DNA of 64,000 nucleotides from Phymorhynchus buccinoides (Eukaryota; Mollusca; Gastropoda; Neogastropoda; Raphitomidae), in NCBI GenBank assembly GCA_017654935.2, contig CM065687.1, positions 26,790,514 through 26,854,513 of the forward strand, in the 5' to 3' direction. Position 1 is the first letter of the stretch. The number at the start of each line of letters is the position of its first letter. Of this stretch, positions 12,332 to 20,463 are shown piece by piece. Below the pieces are notes generated by a model, which saw only the letters and a list, made by a program, of their open reading frames with translations, was not told the DNA's origin and did not search any database. The position numbers and the translations under genes were made by a program.

Positions 12332-15014
12332 GAGGAGTGTGAAGCCCTGTGCACACGGATCGCCATCATGGTCAACGGCCGGTTCGTCTGCCTGGGCAGC
12401 ACGCAGCACCTCAAGTCCAAGTTCGGCCAGGGCTACACTCTGGTAGCCAAGATGGACACTGCACCGGACACGGGATACCCCGTCCCCATTGACCCCTTCA
12501 TCTCCTTCATCCAGCAAACCTTCCCCTCCGCTCACGTCTTCGACGTTCACCAGGGATATGCTCACATCCAGGTGCCTGATTGTTTGCGTTTTCCTTTCTT
12601 CTTTTTTTCTATAAAAGGGAATTCAGATATTTGGCTGGTTCATTCTTTGAGCCCAGACCATAACCATTGTGAAAAATGGTGTTTAAAGACCAACACCAGA
12701 TCCATGACTGAAAATCACGGGTTTCCCTCTCTCGCTTGTAATAAATCTTATTTTGACCAGGGTTGACTCCCATACATATTCCCCCATGCATGAAAACGAG
12801 ACATCACTTTAAAGAGCAGCCTCGATCGTGTATGGGGGAACTTGTATGTGGGTCACACCTACCTAGAAAAACCCCAACAAGGGAGTTAATCTTGCTGGGT
12901 CAGTGGGTCTTTAACTCTTCTAGCCATGTATTTGTTTTCGTTCTTGATTGTTTGTTGCATCTCAACCAACAAAAAGGGGTTTAACTTCTTTTTTTTCAAG
13001 GACGCATGCGTTGCTTTAACAGAAAAAACTAATCCACTGACAGCTCTGAAAGTAGACAAACACATGGCAGGCCACTTGGCAGTGAAAGTCTTTGCATTTG
13101 GTGGGAGTGAAGTGTGATGTACTGGTCGAATACATTCACCCATGCTGCTAGAAGAGTTCATATTGTTTTGTTGTGTGATTTGTTTTTGCAGGGACTTCAA
13201 GAGTTAATGTTAAGGTTTGTGTATAATGAAATATGTGTAGATTAACCAGCCCCCTCCTCCTTTTGTTTATATAGTTCAGTCCATTGTGTAAGTAGAATTT
13301 TTTTTTTTAAAGCTAGTGAAAATTATGTTGTCTCTGAGTCTGATTGTCATGTAACGATTTGTTTGTGAATGACCTTTAATTTCACACGAAGGGGCATTTG
13401 CTCTAGCTCTTAGCACTACACCCTGGTTTCTGGTCGCAGAATTCGAAACCAGCAGCCCAAAGAGAGCGACTCTATTATTAGGTCGTTAACTCACTCGGGA
13501 CTGGCCAAATTATTTCCCCTTGTTCTGTGGGGACTGGGCATTTGACTAGGTTCGTAAAATAATCACCAAAACCAAGTTATGAAGAGTTAGGCATCAATAT
13601 TTTCAGAAAAGATTAGCAACACCATGCACTAAACGATCGTAAAATATTAGATTCCTTACCTGCGTCGTTTGTCTCCTATTGACGAAAACAGCTAACACAT
13701 AGAAAGAAGGAAAATTTCACATTCCGATCTTTGACCCCCCTCTACAACCAAACCTGAATGTAAAGTCTGCAATGATTGGTTAATTTCAAGAGAGACAAGG
13801 TCAAAGCAAGCTGAAAATAGGTTATGACTTCCTACCGGAAAGCTGGTTACATGCCAGAAATCAAAACCTCTTGAAAACTCTTATGAGCCGGAGCCGGGCC
13901 GTTCGTCCTAAACGGTTGTGCGAGCCATGAGCCAGAGCCGGCTCATTCATCCCAAGTGAGTTAATAAGGCAACCCACCAGAGGAGACGCTGCACAGTTGC
14001 TGAGTCACTTCGGTGACGTTCAGTGCAGTCTGTTCTGAGCTAATACAATGCAGGACACCACGTACTAAACTCCGCCTTTTAATCGACAATTCTTCTTTTT
14101 CTGCGTTCCCAGGCCATATGGCCACAATGGGTAAGGTACGTAAGTGTCCGGTTTTCAGTTTTCACTGGTTTCCCCGCTGCGGGCAGCCAATGCATTCCGA
14201 TTTCGGAGGAGCTCAATGGAGAAACATTATTTGGAAGATTTGTTTTGGAAGAAAGGCAAGAGAATGGGCCAATAAGTCAGAAAGATAGGATGATAGAGAA
14301 TGGGCCAATAAGTCAGAAAGATAGTAGATGATAGAAAGCAAAGGGAAAAGGCAGAATCAAAGAGAGTGGCAGATTAGAGGAAGTTACAAGCACAGAACTT
14401 CCAGAAGGTGAAGGAACTATTTATACGAAAGACACCCTCCCCCGGTATCCCCACGGGGAGAATTGACCATAATGAGTAATATCTTTGTCGCGGAGCGAGC
14501 TTGAGGGAATGACAGCTCCCACGAATGTACCGATCCCCATGACTTTGTCCCAAACGCACCAATAATAATAATAATAATAGTACATTTATATAGCACTTTA
14601 CCTCAGATGAGCCCAAAGCGCTTTACAATCAGTTATTCATCAACAGACAACAAAAACAACATTCAAGAGTGACACCAACCAGCAACAGCACATACACAAA
14701 GCAACTCTCTCTCTCTCTCTCTAACACACACACACACACACACGCACGCACGCACGCATGCACGCACACACACACACACATAAACACACACAATTATTGA
14801 CGCCAACTCGTTCATACCCCATTCGGTAAGCCACAGCAACCGAGCCACATGGACTGACCACATACACCAACACACATGCACAAACACCCTCACACACAAC
14901 ATACGCATGCAGACAGACACACAGACACAGACACACACACACACACACATGCGTACACACACAACCCACAGAACCAAAATACACACATGTACACACATTC
15001 ATGCTCACACACAC

Positions 15015-15072
<58 letters not shown>

Positions 15073-16318
15073 CACAAAACACAGCACAAACCTCTTATTC
15101 AATCTTCCCTCACGTGCACACAACGATAGACAACTGATCAAATATTTAGGGCGGATGGGTGTTGATGGACTTGTTGCTGGTTTTTTCATTCTCTTGCTTC
15201 GCCTTGGCATAGGGCTGTGTCAGACCAATAATTGACATAAGCTAGAACACCAAGGCTACATCAACATGTTGTTATGTTCTGCATAGTTATGCGGGGATTG
15301 TCTTTAGCCATGGCAAGCTCTTTATATATGCATAACATCATCTGTCTCCAAATTCCTCCAAAGTCGGAGTGTGGCTGCCCACGTGGCAGGGTAATAAAAA
15401 ACAACGGTCACACACGTAATGCTCTCATCCCAAGCTGGTGCATTAATTGTACCATAGTGTTCAAGCGCTTCGGCTGTTGGGATGATCCCTGGAGTCTTTA
15501 AAGACCCAGTACGTCACGTGTCCAAATCACGGTTTTCACGTGTTTTCCCTCTTATATAGCATATAACTGGTAAGAAGTCTTCCTAGCATAAGAAGGAATG
15601 TGAGTGACGTGGGGGGTCTTTAAAGACCCAGTACGTCACATGTCAAAATCACGGTTTTCACGTTTTTTCCCTCATAGCTGGTAAGAAATCTTATTTTGAC
15701 CAAGTGTGGCTCCCATACAAATTTCTTCATGCACGAAAACGAGACCACTTTAAAGAGCAGCATCGATCATATAATTATGAGGAAAGTCTGTATGTGGGCC
15801 ACACCGACCCAGAAAACCCCCACCAAGGGACTTAATCGTGCTGGTTCAGTGTGTTTTCAAGCCTGGGAACGACAACAACAACATTCTCTAACTACTGATC
15901 TACCCTTTTTGTAACAAAATTATTTTTTTTAATGCAAACAAAAATCCCTGTGCAGGTGCGTGACCCGCGTGTGCGCCTATCGAGCATGTTCGGCGCCATG
16001 GAGCAGGCCAAGCGCAAGCTGAAGGTGCAGTCCTACCACGTGCACCAGACCAGCTTTTGTAAAAAAAAAAATGTTTTAATGCAAACAAAAATCCCTGTGC
16101 AGGTGCGTGACCCGCACGTGCGCCTGTCGAGCATGTTCGGCGCCATGGAGCAGGCCAAGCGTGAGCTGAAGGTGCAGTCCTACCACGTGCACCAGACCAG
16201 CCTGGAGCAGGTGTTCCTGGCCTTCACCAGGCTGCAGAAGTCAGGCGAAAACAGGGACAAGGACAAGGACAAGGACAAGTCCTGCCTCAGGACCTCCTGC
16301 TGCGGCCGCTGTCGTTAA
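4003..16318 (+). CDS. ABC transporter subfamily A, C-terminal half (NBD2 and tail), partial gene
   Basis: Exons 4003-4300, 7000-7187, 10945-11115, 12328-12571 and 16103-16318 join with matching phases (0, 2, 2, 0). They give the complete second nucleotide-binding domain of an ABCA full transporter: the acidic linker ([12 protein letters not shown]), Walker A GQNGAGKT, the Q-loop YCPQFDAL, the signature SGGNKRKLS, Walker [13 protein letters not shown] and the H-loop TSH. After these come the [10 protein letters not shown] segment and the C-terminal [12 protein letters not shown] motif. ABCA proteins move phospholipids or sterols across membranes using ATP. Residue pattern and spacing look closest to ABCA3, but I assign only the subfamily. 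Transmembrane domains and NBD1 must lie upstream. The gene is marked by amplification of an exon boundary at 11050-11504 and a duplicated terminal exon at 15908-16102. A candidate poly(A) signal is at 17759. Confidence 0.9.
4476..6893 (+). repeat. 55-bp tandem satellite in an ABCA intron
   Basis: About 38-40 head-to-tail copies of a 55-bp unit, recognisable by GCAAGTTTGGCAAGGAAT and CTCAATCAGTTAAAGAATGC. Units vary at a few diagnostic sites (TTATAAGC or TTATATGC; CTTGCACCGG or CGTGCACTGG; TCAATCAGTT or TCAATCAGTC), and similar variants are interspersed. The 3' end degenerates from about 6620, with truncated and AATAATC-bearing units. The array is split by an inserted transposon at 5469-5747. 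Short open frames in it reflect only the repeat. Confidence 0.95.
5469..5747. mobile_element. 279-bp non-autonomous transposon nested in the 55-bp satellite
   Basis: The element begins with CCAGGCATCAGAAT and ends with the perfect inverted copy ATTCTGATGCCTGG (14-bp terminal inverted repeats). It is flanked by a 4-bp direct repeat AAGG (5465-5468 and 5748-5751), and removing it restores the satellite unit. The interior has repeated TCAGAGGAT motifs near both ends and no ORF. It also contains the 14-mer CACCGGTCTCAATC (5539-5552), identical to part of the host satellite. I cannot assign a superfamily. Confidence 0.85.
7000..7187 (+). CDS. ABCA exon with Q-loop
   Basis: The acceptor AG is at 6998-6999 and the donor GTATTG at 7188. 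The exon encodes [16 protein letters not shown] (Q-loop) and the helical segment ending HANKLTREY. It ends in phase 2, with AG completing the Ser codon of the ABC signature in the next exon. Confidence 0.9.
7730..8430 (-). pseudogene. Tc1/mariner-type transposase relic
   Basis: Reading the minus strand from 8430 down to 7730 gives pieces of a Tc1-like transposase: a helix-turn-helix-like [10 protein letters not shown], then [13 protein letters not shown], and after frame changes VWACNSMIG and [14 protein letters not shown]. The last is the DDE-domain block containing the second catalytic Asp. Frames shift at least once between 8134 and 7987, and the third acidic residue region is lost, so it is dead. 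I did not find clear terminal inverted repeats. Relics may extend to about 7500 and 8700. Confidence 0.75.
8779..8935. repeat. 157-bp near-perfect hairpin (foldback element)
   Basis: The arm from CCTGTATTCACGTTGAGATA is mirrored by the arm ending TATCTCAACGTGAATACAGG. The arms are about 70 bp, almost identical, with a short AT-rich centre around AATCCTATAGG. This is the shape of a single-stem foldback MITE. No convincing target duplication is seen. Confidence 0.85.
10157..10740 (+). pseudogene. RTE/jockey-type endonuclease-reverse transcriptase C-terminal relic
   Basis: The open piece 10157-10408 contains ILYGSESWR and a [15 protein letters not shown] segment, the C-terminal region typical of invertebrate endonuclease-reverse transcriptases (usually LYGSETWR and RIQTFVNRCLRRIL). 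A later YKDVCKY-like piece near 10650 in another frame matches the LRYKDVCKRD end of the same family. A stretch at about 10385-10490 resembles the reverse orientation of dispersed repeat R1 (see 14098). Frames are broken and no function is expected. Confidence 0.6.
10945..11115 (+). CDS. ABCA exon with signature and Walker B
   Basis: The acceptor is TGTGTAG ending at 10944, and the donor is GTAAAT at 11116. The exon encodes [10 protein letters not shown], then Walker [14 protein letters not shown] and the H-loop LTSH. It ends in phase 2, so that AG plus C from the next exon makes the Ser of SMEECE. Its last 66 bases with the donor are repeated four more times downstream. Confidence 0.92.
11050..11515 (+). 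repeat. Five-copy tandem array of the ABCA exon 3' end plus splice donor
   Basis: The exon end (11050-11115) and its GTAAATGATG donor are followed by copies at 11162-11227, 11265-11316 (14-bp deletion), 11348-11413 and 11439-11504. Each ends in ACATAG then GTAAATG, and copies are separated by (TGA)n runs of falling length. Downstream copies share changes absent from the real exon (ACCTGTGG, ACGTACTG, AGGACTGG), so they were amplified from one diverged copy. None has an obvious acceptor of its own. Confidence 0.92.
11766..11944. repeat. Foldback MITE in an ABCA intron
   Basis: The left end GGTAAAGGTAAAGATGTGCC is followed by a poly-C run and CATTTCTCGGTTAATTG. The right end is the inverted equivalent, ending GGCACATCTTGACCTTTACC. 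Arms are about 60 bp with scattered mismatches. Confidence 0.78.
12222..12325 (+). repeat. CT microsatellite forming the polypyrimidine tract of an ABCA acceptor
   Basis: About 100 bases of CT-rich repeat, pure CT from about 12262, run directly into the acceptor AG at 12326-12327. The repeat itself therefore serves as the pyrimidine tract. Confidence 0.9.
12328..12571 (+). CDS. ABCA exon, [10 protein letters not shown] segment
   Basis: The exon begins with the C of the split Ser codon, then [32 protein letters not shown] and YTLVAKM. It ends in phase 0 at CAG before GTGCCT. The donor is weak (GTGCCT rather than GTRAGT), but the join to the next exon keeps residue spacing to ABCA relatives. 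Confidence 0.9.
12687..12910 (+). mobile_element. TTAA-target MITE, copy A
   Basis: Flanked by TTAA at 12683-12686 and 12911-12914. The ends are AGACCAACAC and, inverted, AGACCCACTG. The interior carries the family landmarks ATCTTATTTTGACCAGG, TTTAAAGAGCAGCCTC and a TGTGGGTCAC block. Other copies are at 15502, 15624, 31820 and 33722. Confidence 0.85.
12912..13158. repeat. Possible small inverted-repeat element
   Basis: A perfect 12-bp inverted pair, AACTCTTCTAGC and GCTAGAAGAGTT, brackets 247 bases with no coding content. It abuts the right TTAA of the preceding MITE. This may be chance. Confidence 0.35.
13490..13960. mobile_element. TTAA-flanked 471-bp non-autonomous element
   Basis: TTAA at 13486-13489 and 13961-13964 flanks terminal inverted repeats CTCACTCGGGA and, inverted, CTCACTTGGGA. 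It interrupts the SINE-body copy exactly where the 63180 copy is continuous, so the empty site is known. TTAA targets point to a piggyBac-type transposase acting in trans, by inference. Confidence 0.75.
14098..14484 (+). repeat. Dispersed repeat R1, plus copy
   Basis: The repeat begins with TCTGCGTTCCCAGGCCATA and includes GGAGCTCAATGGAGAAAC, a GGCCAATAAGTCAGAAAGAT block, AAGGGAAAAGGCAGAATCAA and an AACTTCCAGAAGGTG end. Related copies are at 16325-16720 (reverse), about 51440-51720 and 62670-62790, with a reverse trace at 10385-10490. Origin unknown. Confidence 0.7.
14561..14645 (-). repeat. LINE-type 3' tail (GCGCTATATAAAT class), minus orientation
   Basis: An (AAT)n run is followed by TATATAGCACTTTACC and CAAAGCGCTTTACAATC. 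This is the reverse of the GTAAAGCGC-TATATAAAT-(ATT)n tail seen at several other loci. Confidence 0.65.
14704..15075 (+). repeat. CT and CA microsatellite cluster
   Basis: CT (14704-14722) and several CA or CACG runs (14726-14790, 14930-14950, 15009-15068). Long open frames here, on both strands, are low-complexity His/Thr or Cys/Val strings and are not genes. Confidence 0.9.
15197..15499 (+). repeat. Dispersed repeat R2, copy 1
   Basis: The repeat begins CGCCTTGGCATAGGGCTGTG, contains GGCTACATCAA, TTATGCGGGGATTGTCTTTA and AAGTCGGAGTGTGGCTGCCC, and ends with GGAGTCTTTAA. In empty copies this is followed by GCCAGGGAACGAC(AAC)n. Copies 38683-38879, 58966-59255 and 61127-62065 share its orientation. 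Its TTAA has been used as a transposon target here and at 38876. Confidence 0.8.
15502..15619 (+). mobile_element. TTAA-target MITE, copy B1 (short)
   Basis: Begins AGACCCAGTACGTCAC, ends GGGGGGTCT, and has TTAA on both sides (15498-15501, 15620-15623). It is a 118-bp internal-deletion form sharing one TTAA with copy B2. Confidence 0.8.
15624..15856 (+). mobile_element. TTAA-target MITE, copy B2
   Basis: Begins AGACCCAGTACGTCACATG and holds the family landmarks ATCTTATTTTGACC, CTTTAAAGAGCAGC and TGTGGGCCAC. The right TTAA has decayed to TCAA (15857-15860), followed by GCCTGGGAACGACAAC, the known 3' flank of the empty R2 site. Confidence 0.82.
15908..16102 (+). repeat. Duplicated ABCA terminal-exon segment with its own acceptor
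   Basis: A unit made of intron end (AATGCAAACAAAAATCCCTG), acceptor TGCAG at 15951-15955 and about 99 exon bases (15956-16054) is followed by a second copy offset by exactly 147 bases (acceptor at 16101-16102). The two exon parts differ at only about five positions. The reading frame is open through the first copy and the intervening intron-derived bases into the second. Splicing to the first acceptor would therefore add 49 residues rather than break the protein. Confidence 0.9.
16103..16318 (+). CDS. ABCA terminal exon
   Basis: The acceptor is TGCAG ending at 16102. The exon encodes [19 protein letters not shown], then the conserved [16 protein letters not shown] block of ABCA C-termini, a (KD)4 run and a Cys-rich end [12 protein letters not shown] before TAA at 16316. 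The intact copy is preferred over 15956-16054, which lacks LEQVF. Confidence 0.92.
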   Translation: MRDPHVRLSSMFGAMEQAKRELKVQSYHVHQTSLEQVFLAFTRLQKSGENRDKDKDKDKSCLRTSCCGRCR

Positions 16319-16324
16319 AGACCC

Positions 16325-16720
16325 ACTTTCGTAAAAAAATTGTTCCCCTACCTATTAAAAGTTCTGTGCTTGTATCTTCCTCTACCCCGCCATTCTTTTT
16401 GACTCTGCCTTTTCCTTTTGCTTTCTATCATCTATCTTTCTGCCTTATTGGTCCATTCTCCTGCCTTTTTTTTTCAAAAAAAGATCTTCCAAATAATTTG
16501 TCTCCTTTTTGAGCTCCTCCGAAATCGGAATGTGTCGGCTGTACGCAGTAGGGGGGGGGGGGGGGGGACAAGTGAAAACCGGGCACATACATGCTTTACC
16601 CATTATGGCCTGGGAATGCAGAAGAAGGTGGTGTTGGGGTGGGGGTGGGGTGTTGAAGTAGGAGAGTGGCGTCACCCACAGAGGAAGGTTCTAAGCCGTT
16701 GTCCCTGCAGAGAGACTGCT
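16325..16720 (-). repeat. Dispersed repeat R1, reverse copy
   Basis: The reverse of the 14098 repeat: TTGACTCTGCCTTTTCC, CTTTCTATCATCTATC, CTTATTGGTCCATTCTCC, GAGCTCCTCCGAAATCGG and CATTATGGCCTGGGAATGCA in order. It includes a G run at 16551-16567. It falls in the probable ABCA 3' UTR. Confidence 0.75.
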
Positions 16721-16795
16721 GTTTATATATTTTGTTACGGGGCGGGATGGGAATGAGGGTTTAGGGGTTGTGCGCCTATTTTAAATATAAAGTTA

Positions 16796-16990
16796 GGGTA
16801 CGTACACATACATGCGGAGATTCCGTGCGGAAACCCTTGCGCAATCCGTAAATAAGTAAAACTTCAAAAGAAAGAAGGGGTCGGATTTTGCGCACATGTC
16901 CAAATTTCCCCTTATCCGTACATTTTTACCCTTCTTTGGTTTACTTATTTACGGATTGCGTATGGGATTTCGGCATGTAAATTATATCTC
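16796..16990. repeat. Foldback element family F1, copy 1
   Basis: Inverted arms around TTCCGTGCGGAAACCC and CAATCCGTAAATAAGTAAAA, mirrored by TTTACTTATTTACGGATTGC and GGGATTTCGGCATG. Copies are also at 33168-33316 and 39141-39337. Confidence 0.7.
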
Positions 16991-17274
16991 GTATGCTGGT
17001 ACACACTCTGACCAGTGGATAACTTGAGATGTGCGCCCGCCCAGATTAGCCAGTACGCGCCAGGATCCCAGAGATGCTAGATGTGTTAGCCAGAAGTGCT
17101 CAGGAAGGACTATAAGTTTACTGGTTTTAGTTCTTTCCACATCTCTAGTCAGTCTAAACTTACAAAAAATGTTAGGCCTTTTCAGTTACCCTGTTTGCTT
17201 ATGATCTGGCCTTTTTGCACAATGTTATGCACAAAAATGTGCTTATTTGACCCTTTTCTAGCCATCTTACAGTT

Positions 17275-17530
17275 CACTGAAAATGTTATGGCCCTTTCAG
17301 TGGCTATCTTTAATTACAATGTTGTAATTGTTTAACAAAAAATGTTATGGCCCTTTTCAGGGGCCATCTTTGAATACAAAGTTATGATTGTTTATAAAAA
17401 AATGTTATGGCCCTTTTCAGAGGTCTCTTTGAATACAATGTTATGATTGTTTAACAAAAATGTTCTGGCCCTTTTCAGAGGTCTCTTTGAATACAATGTT
17501 ATGATTGTTTAACAAAAATGTTATGGCCCT
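17275..17530 (+). repeat. Tandem repeat of about 60 bp, probable ABCA 3' UTR
   Basis: Four units of ATGTTATGGCCCTTTTCAG plus CATCTTTGAATACAAAGTTA plus TGATTGTTTAACAAAA, with small differences. Confidence 0.8.
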
Positions 17531-17758
17531 TTCATTTTCGTTTTTGTTTTGTTCCCTTATTGGGAAAGAGTTAAATAAGCATTTTGTGTACTTGATTTAT
17601 GCTTAGCATTTAGTTTTACTGTTTTATTTTGCAAAATGTGAAATGTTGGACTCTGTTATTTGGTTGATTGAACTTTGTGCTATTCATTTTCATCCTCATC
17701 CTCATCATTTTCATTTTTGTTGTTGTTTCTGTGTATGTCAATGTCCAAAATATATGTT

Positions 17759-17764
17759 AATAAA
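17759..17764 (+). terminator. Candidate poly(A) signal for ABCA
   Basis: AATAAA followed by TTGTTAAAATGTTTATTTGTGTT, a GT/T-rich downstream element, 1.44 kb after the ABCA stop. It is the first convincing signal on this strand; without transcripts it is tentative. Confidence 0.45.
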
Positions 17765-17963
17765 CTTGTTAAAATGTTTATTTGTGTTAGTGGTTTAGTT
17801 TTAGAGTAAGAATGGGTATGGGTGGGGGGGTATGGGTTTTCACAGGCACTAGGTCGGCGTTACAGTAAGTAGTACCTTGTTCCACCCCCACCCCCTACCC
17901 CCCTGTTCTCAGTTAAAGGGTTCCTAGTTGGTGTCATTTGAATGTAGGGCCGAGGGTAGAGAG

Positions 17964-17994
<31 letters not shown>

Positions 17995-18563
17995 GCACTT
18001 TAAGCAATAACACACACAAATACACATGCACATATCCACACGCGCACACTCTCACACACACTTCCATGTCTAATACGGCTCGTCTTAATCTGTTGTTATC
18101 TTAGGAATGTCTTGTCTATTGTGGGTATGTGCATCATTTTACATGTATATTGCTTATGTATGATCCTATTAAAAATGCTTTATATAGTTATTATGTTTTA
18201 ACACGCAATATTTAACTATCTCCGAATGTGTAGTCTATTGTAAGTTTGTAAATCATATTATCTTACGTTTTCATGTGTGCTATTACGAAGTGTATGTCAT
18301 ATGCCTATCATGTTTTAGTAAGTAAGTTTTAATCTGTTGTTATCGTATGAATGTGTTGTCGGTTGTAGTATGTGGACCATGTTATCTTGTATTGTCTTAT
18401 CAAGTGTATACTATTCGTTATTTTCTTATTTTAGTCTGATGTTTTATTTATATTTCAATTTGTAAAGCGCACAGAGCATACTGATAGTGTGGATTGATAG
18501 CGCTATATCAAATAAAATCATCATAATATCACTTTTAAGTGAAAAGACTTTTTTTGCAACAAC

Positions 18564-18609
<46 letters not shown>

Positions 18610-19890
18610 GACACACACACACACCGACACACACACACACCTCAGATTGATTTTTCAATGAGCATGATTGATTTTAATGTCTAAAACAAATTCAATGTCA
18701 AACACCCCTCCCCCACCCCACCCCCTCCTCATTTTGTCCGCGGTTCTCTCTCTCTCTCCCTCTCTTCGTCTCTCTTTCTTTCTATCGTGCTTATCAAATC
18801 GTGTTCGTTTATAGTCATGTTACTCTCAACCTTACCCACCCTCCCGTCCTGCAACCTTGGCCTACTCTCTCCCTTTGTCTCCTTTCTAAAGCACAATCCT
18901 TCCCTCTTCTTGAAAAATTGCATCATCCCTATCAATGATAAAATGACATAATGACATAAGGGGAGAGAGAGAGAGAGAGAGTGTGATCATAAATGAATGA
19001 GAGAGAGAGTGTGTGTGTGTGTATGTTAATAAATGAACGAGAGAGGAATTGAATGGACGAACGAATAAGAGAGAGAGAGAGGTTATGAGTCACATCAAAA
19101 TCTGAATAATGATCATGAAAACATCAGAATCAAAAATGAGGTATGTACAATCCAAACAACAAGTCAAATAACATCATATAACCATCAACAAAATTAGTAA
19201 TAGTCAATAGAATTCAATGATATTACAACAACAAAAACAACACAGGTTTCTTTCCTTTTCAAAATGTCTTTTTGCAAAAAAGGTGACATTTTGATAATGT
19301 GCAGTTTTCGTTCAATTTTGACATGAAAAGTACACCATAGGCCTAACGCTGGTTGAGCTAAATGACTAAGGAACTGGCGGTTATTCAACTTCGCTTCAGG
19401 TAATATGTAAAATTCAACCAATGAGAAAAAACATAAGGAAGTAGATCCTTTTCTGACCAACCAATCAGAAAAACAGGAAGTTTGGCTTGATGGTTAATTT
19501 TATTTATTAAATTATCTTAATTACAGAAGATAATAATTGAATTGTACACACACAGAGCCCCCCCCCACCAAAACCAAAAGCATAATACTCAACTCTCTCA
19601 CTATATTTCAATCAAAATCATGTTTACTCTCTTTTTTTAAAATTAATACACGCCTTGCCTTGACAGTTTAAAACAAAAATCTGCATTTTTCTGACGTGGT
19701 ATGTCAACCAACCATGCACCAACACCCCCCACACCCCCAATACTTTTCTTCTTAGTCTGCCATGCTTACAAAAAGCAACCGGAGGTGAACTCATATATCT
19801 ACTAGTCGCGATTCGGCCTTGAAGGCTCACTTAAGTGACCTTGACCCCAAGTCGTTCATCCATTTATACAAGTCCGTGATGTGAATGAGT
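17765..19890 (+). other. Intergenic DNA, microsatellites and one LINE tail
   Basis: Holds a (GA)n run (17962-17990), CA and CCGACA runs (18567-18645), GA runs near 18963-19080, and a LINE-type 3' tail at 18455-18535 (TTTGTAAAGCGCACAGAGC, then AGCGCTATATCAAATAAAATC). No gene is seen. Confidence 0.65.
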
Positions 19891-19924
19891 AGGTCCCAAG
19901 TCTAGCGCATGTTCAGTCATTCCT

Positions 19925-20160
19925 TTAATTCACACATCCAAACCCCGGCCGAGAAATACCTCCTTCCAGGAAACACCCGCACAAGATCAAACCACTCCCT
20001 TAAATTCCAACAAATATCAACAAGAACAAACACACTCAAGTACAGTTTTTTCCCCTAGGACCATTCCTGTGTGGAATTCTCTCCCAGCTGCAGCAGCTGA
20101 GGCTCCCTCTCTGGTATCATTCAAGAGGGAGCTCAACAACATGTCATTTTAAAATTCAAG
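19925..20160 (+). pseudogene. LINE reverse transcriptase C-terminal fragment
   Basis: One frame reads NTRTRSNHSLKFQ, then KYSFFPRTIPVWNSLPAA and SLVSFKRELNNMSF before TAA. This is the C-terminal block of a jockey/CR1-type RT (FFPRTIxxWNSLP). It is 5' truncated and has no catalytic motifs. Confidence 0.72.
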
Positions 20161-20193
20161 ATAGGGTTAGGGGGGGGGGGGCATAGACCAAAG

Positions 20194-20463
20194 TAGTGGT
20201 TGTCGTATGAAAAAAAAAGTAGCATCGTGTAAATTCTTCGCTCGCTACTATGAGACTTAGCATTTGCGACATTGAGCGAAGTTTTTTTTTTTCAATTTCA
20301 CTTTTTTCCGTAATGTCATGAAATATGAATGATTTAAGTACGGAAAAGTGTTTCAAATACGGAAAAAGTGAAATTTGTCGTTCATCCTTAATGTCGCAAA
20401 TGCTAACTCATAGTAGCGTGCGAAGAATTTACACGATGCTACCTTTTTGCATACGACAGTGGT
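20194..20463. repeat. 270-bp foldback element
   Basis: The arm GTGGTTGTCGTATG, AGTAGCATCGTGTAAATTCT, ACTATGAGACTTAGCATTTG is mirrored by CAAATGCTAACTCATAGTAG, AGAATTTACACGATGCTAC and CATACGACAGTGGT. The centre also folds (ACTTTTTCCG and CGGAAAAAGT). A non-coding MITE-type structure. Confidence 0.82.

Larger units (their letters stand above)
13385..14590 (-). mobile_element. Partial SINE-body copy carrying two nested insertions
   Basis: Blocks 13420-13485, 13965-14097 and 14485-14570 match, in order, the body of the SINE at 63018-63879 (around 63120-63180, 63190-63300 and 63300-63420). The first gap is a TTAA-flanked element and the second is dispersed repeat R1. The tRNA-like head is not visible here. 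Confidence 0.65.

Noticed and set aside
14663..15235. Cys/Val- and His/Thr-rich ORFs of 76-122 residues
   Set aside because: Translations of CA/GT microsatellites, open in many frames at once.
15956..16054. First copy of the ABCA terminal exon as the real last exon
   Set aside because: It loses the conserved LEQVFLAF block and diverges into intron-derived sequence. The copy at 16103 is complete. The first remains a possible alternative acceptor only.
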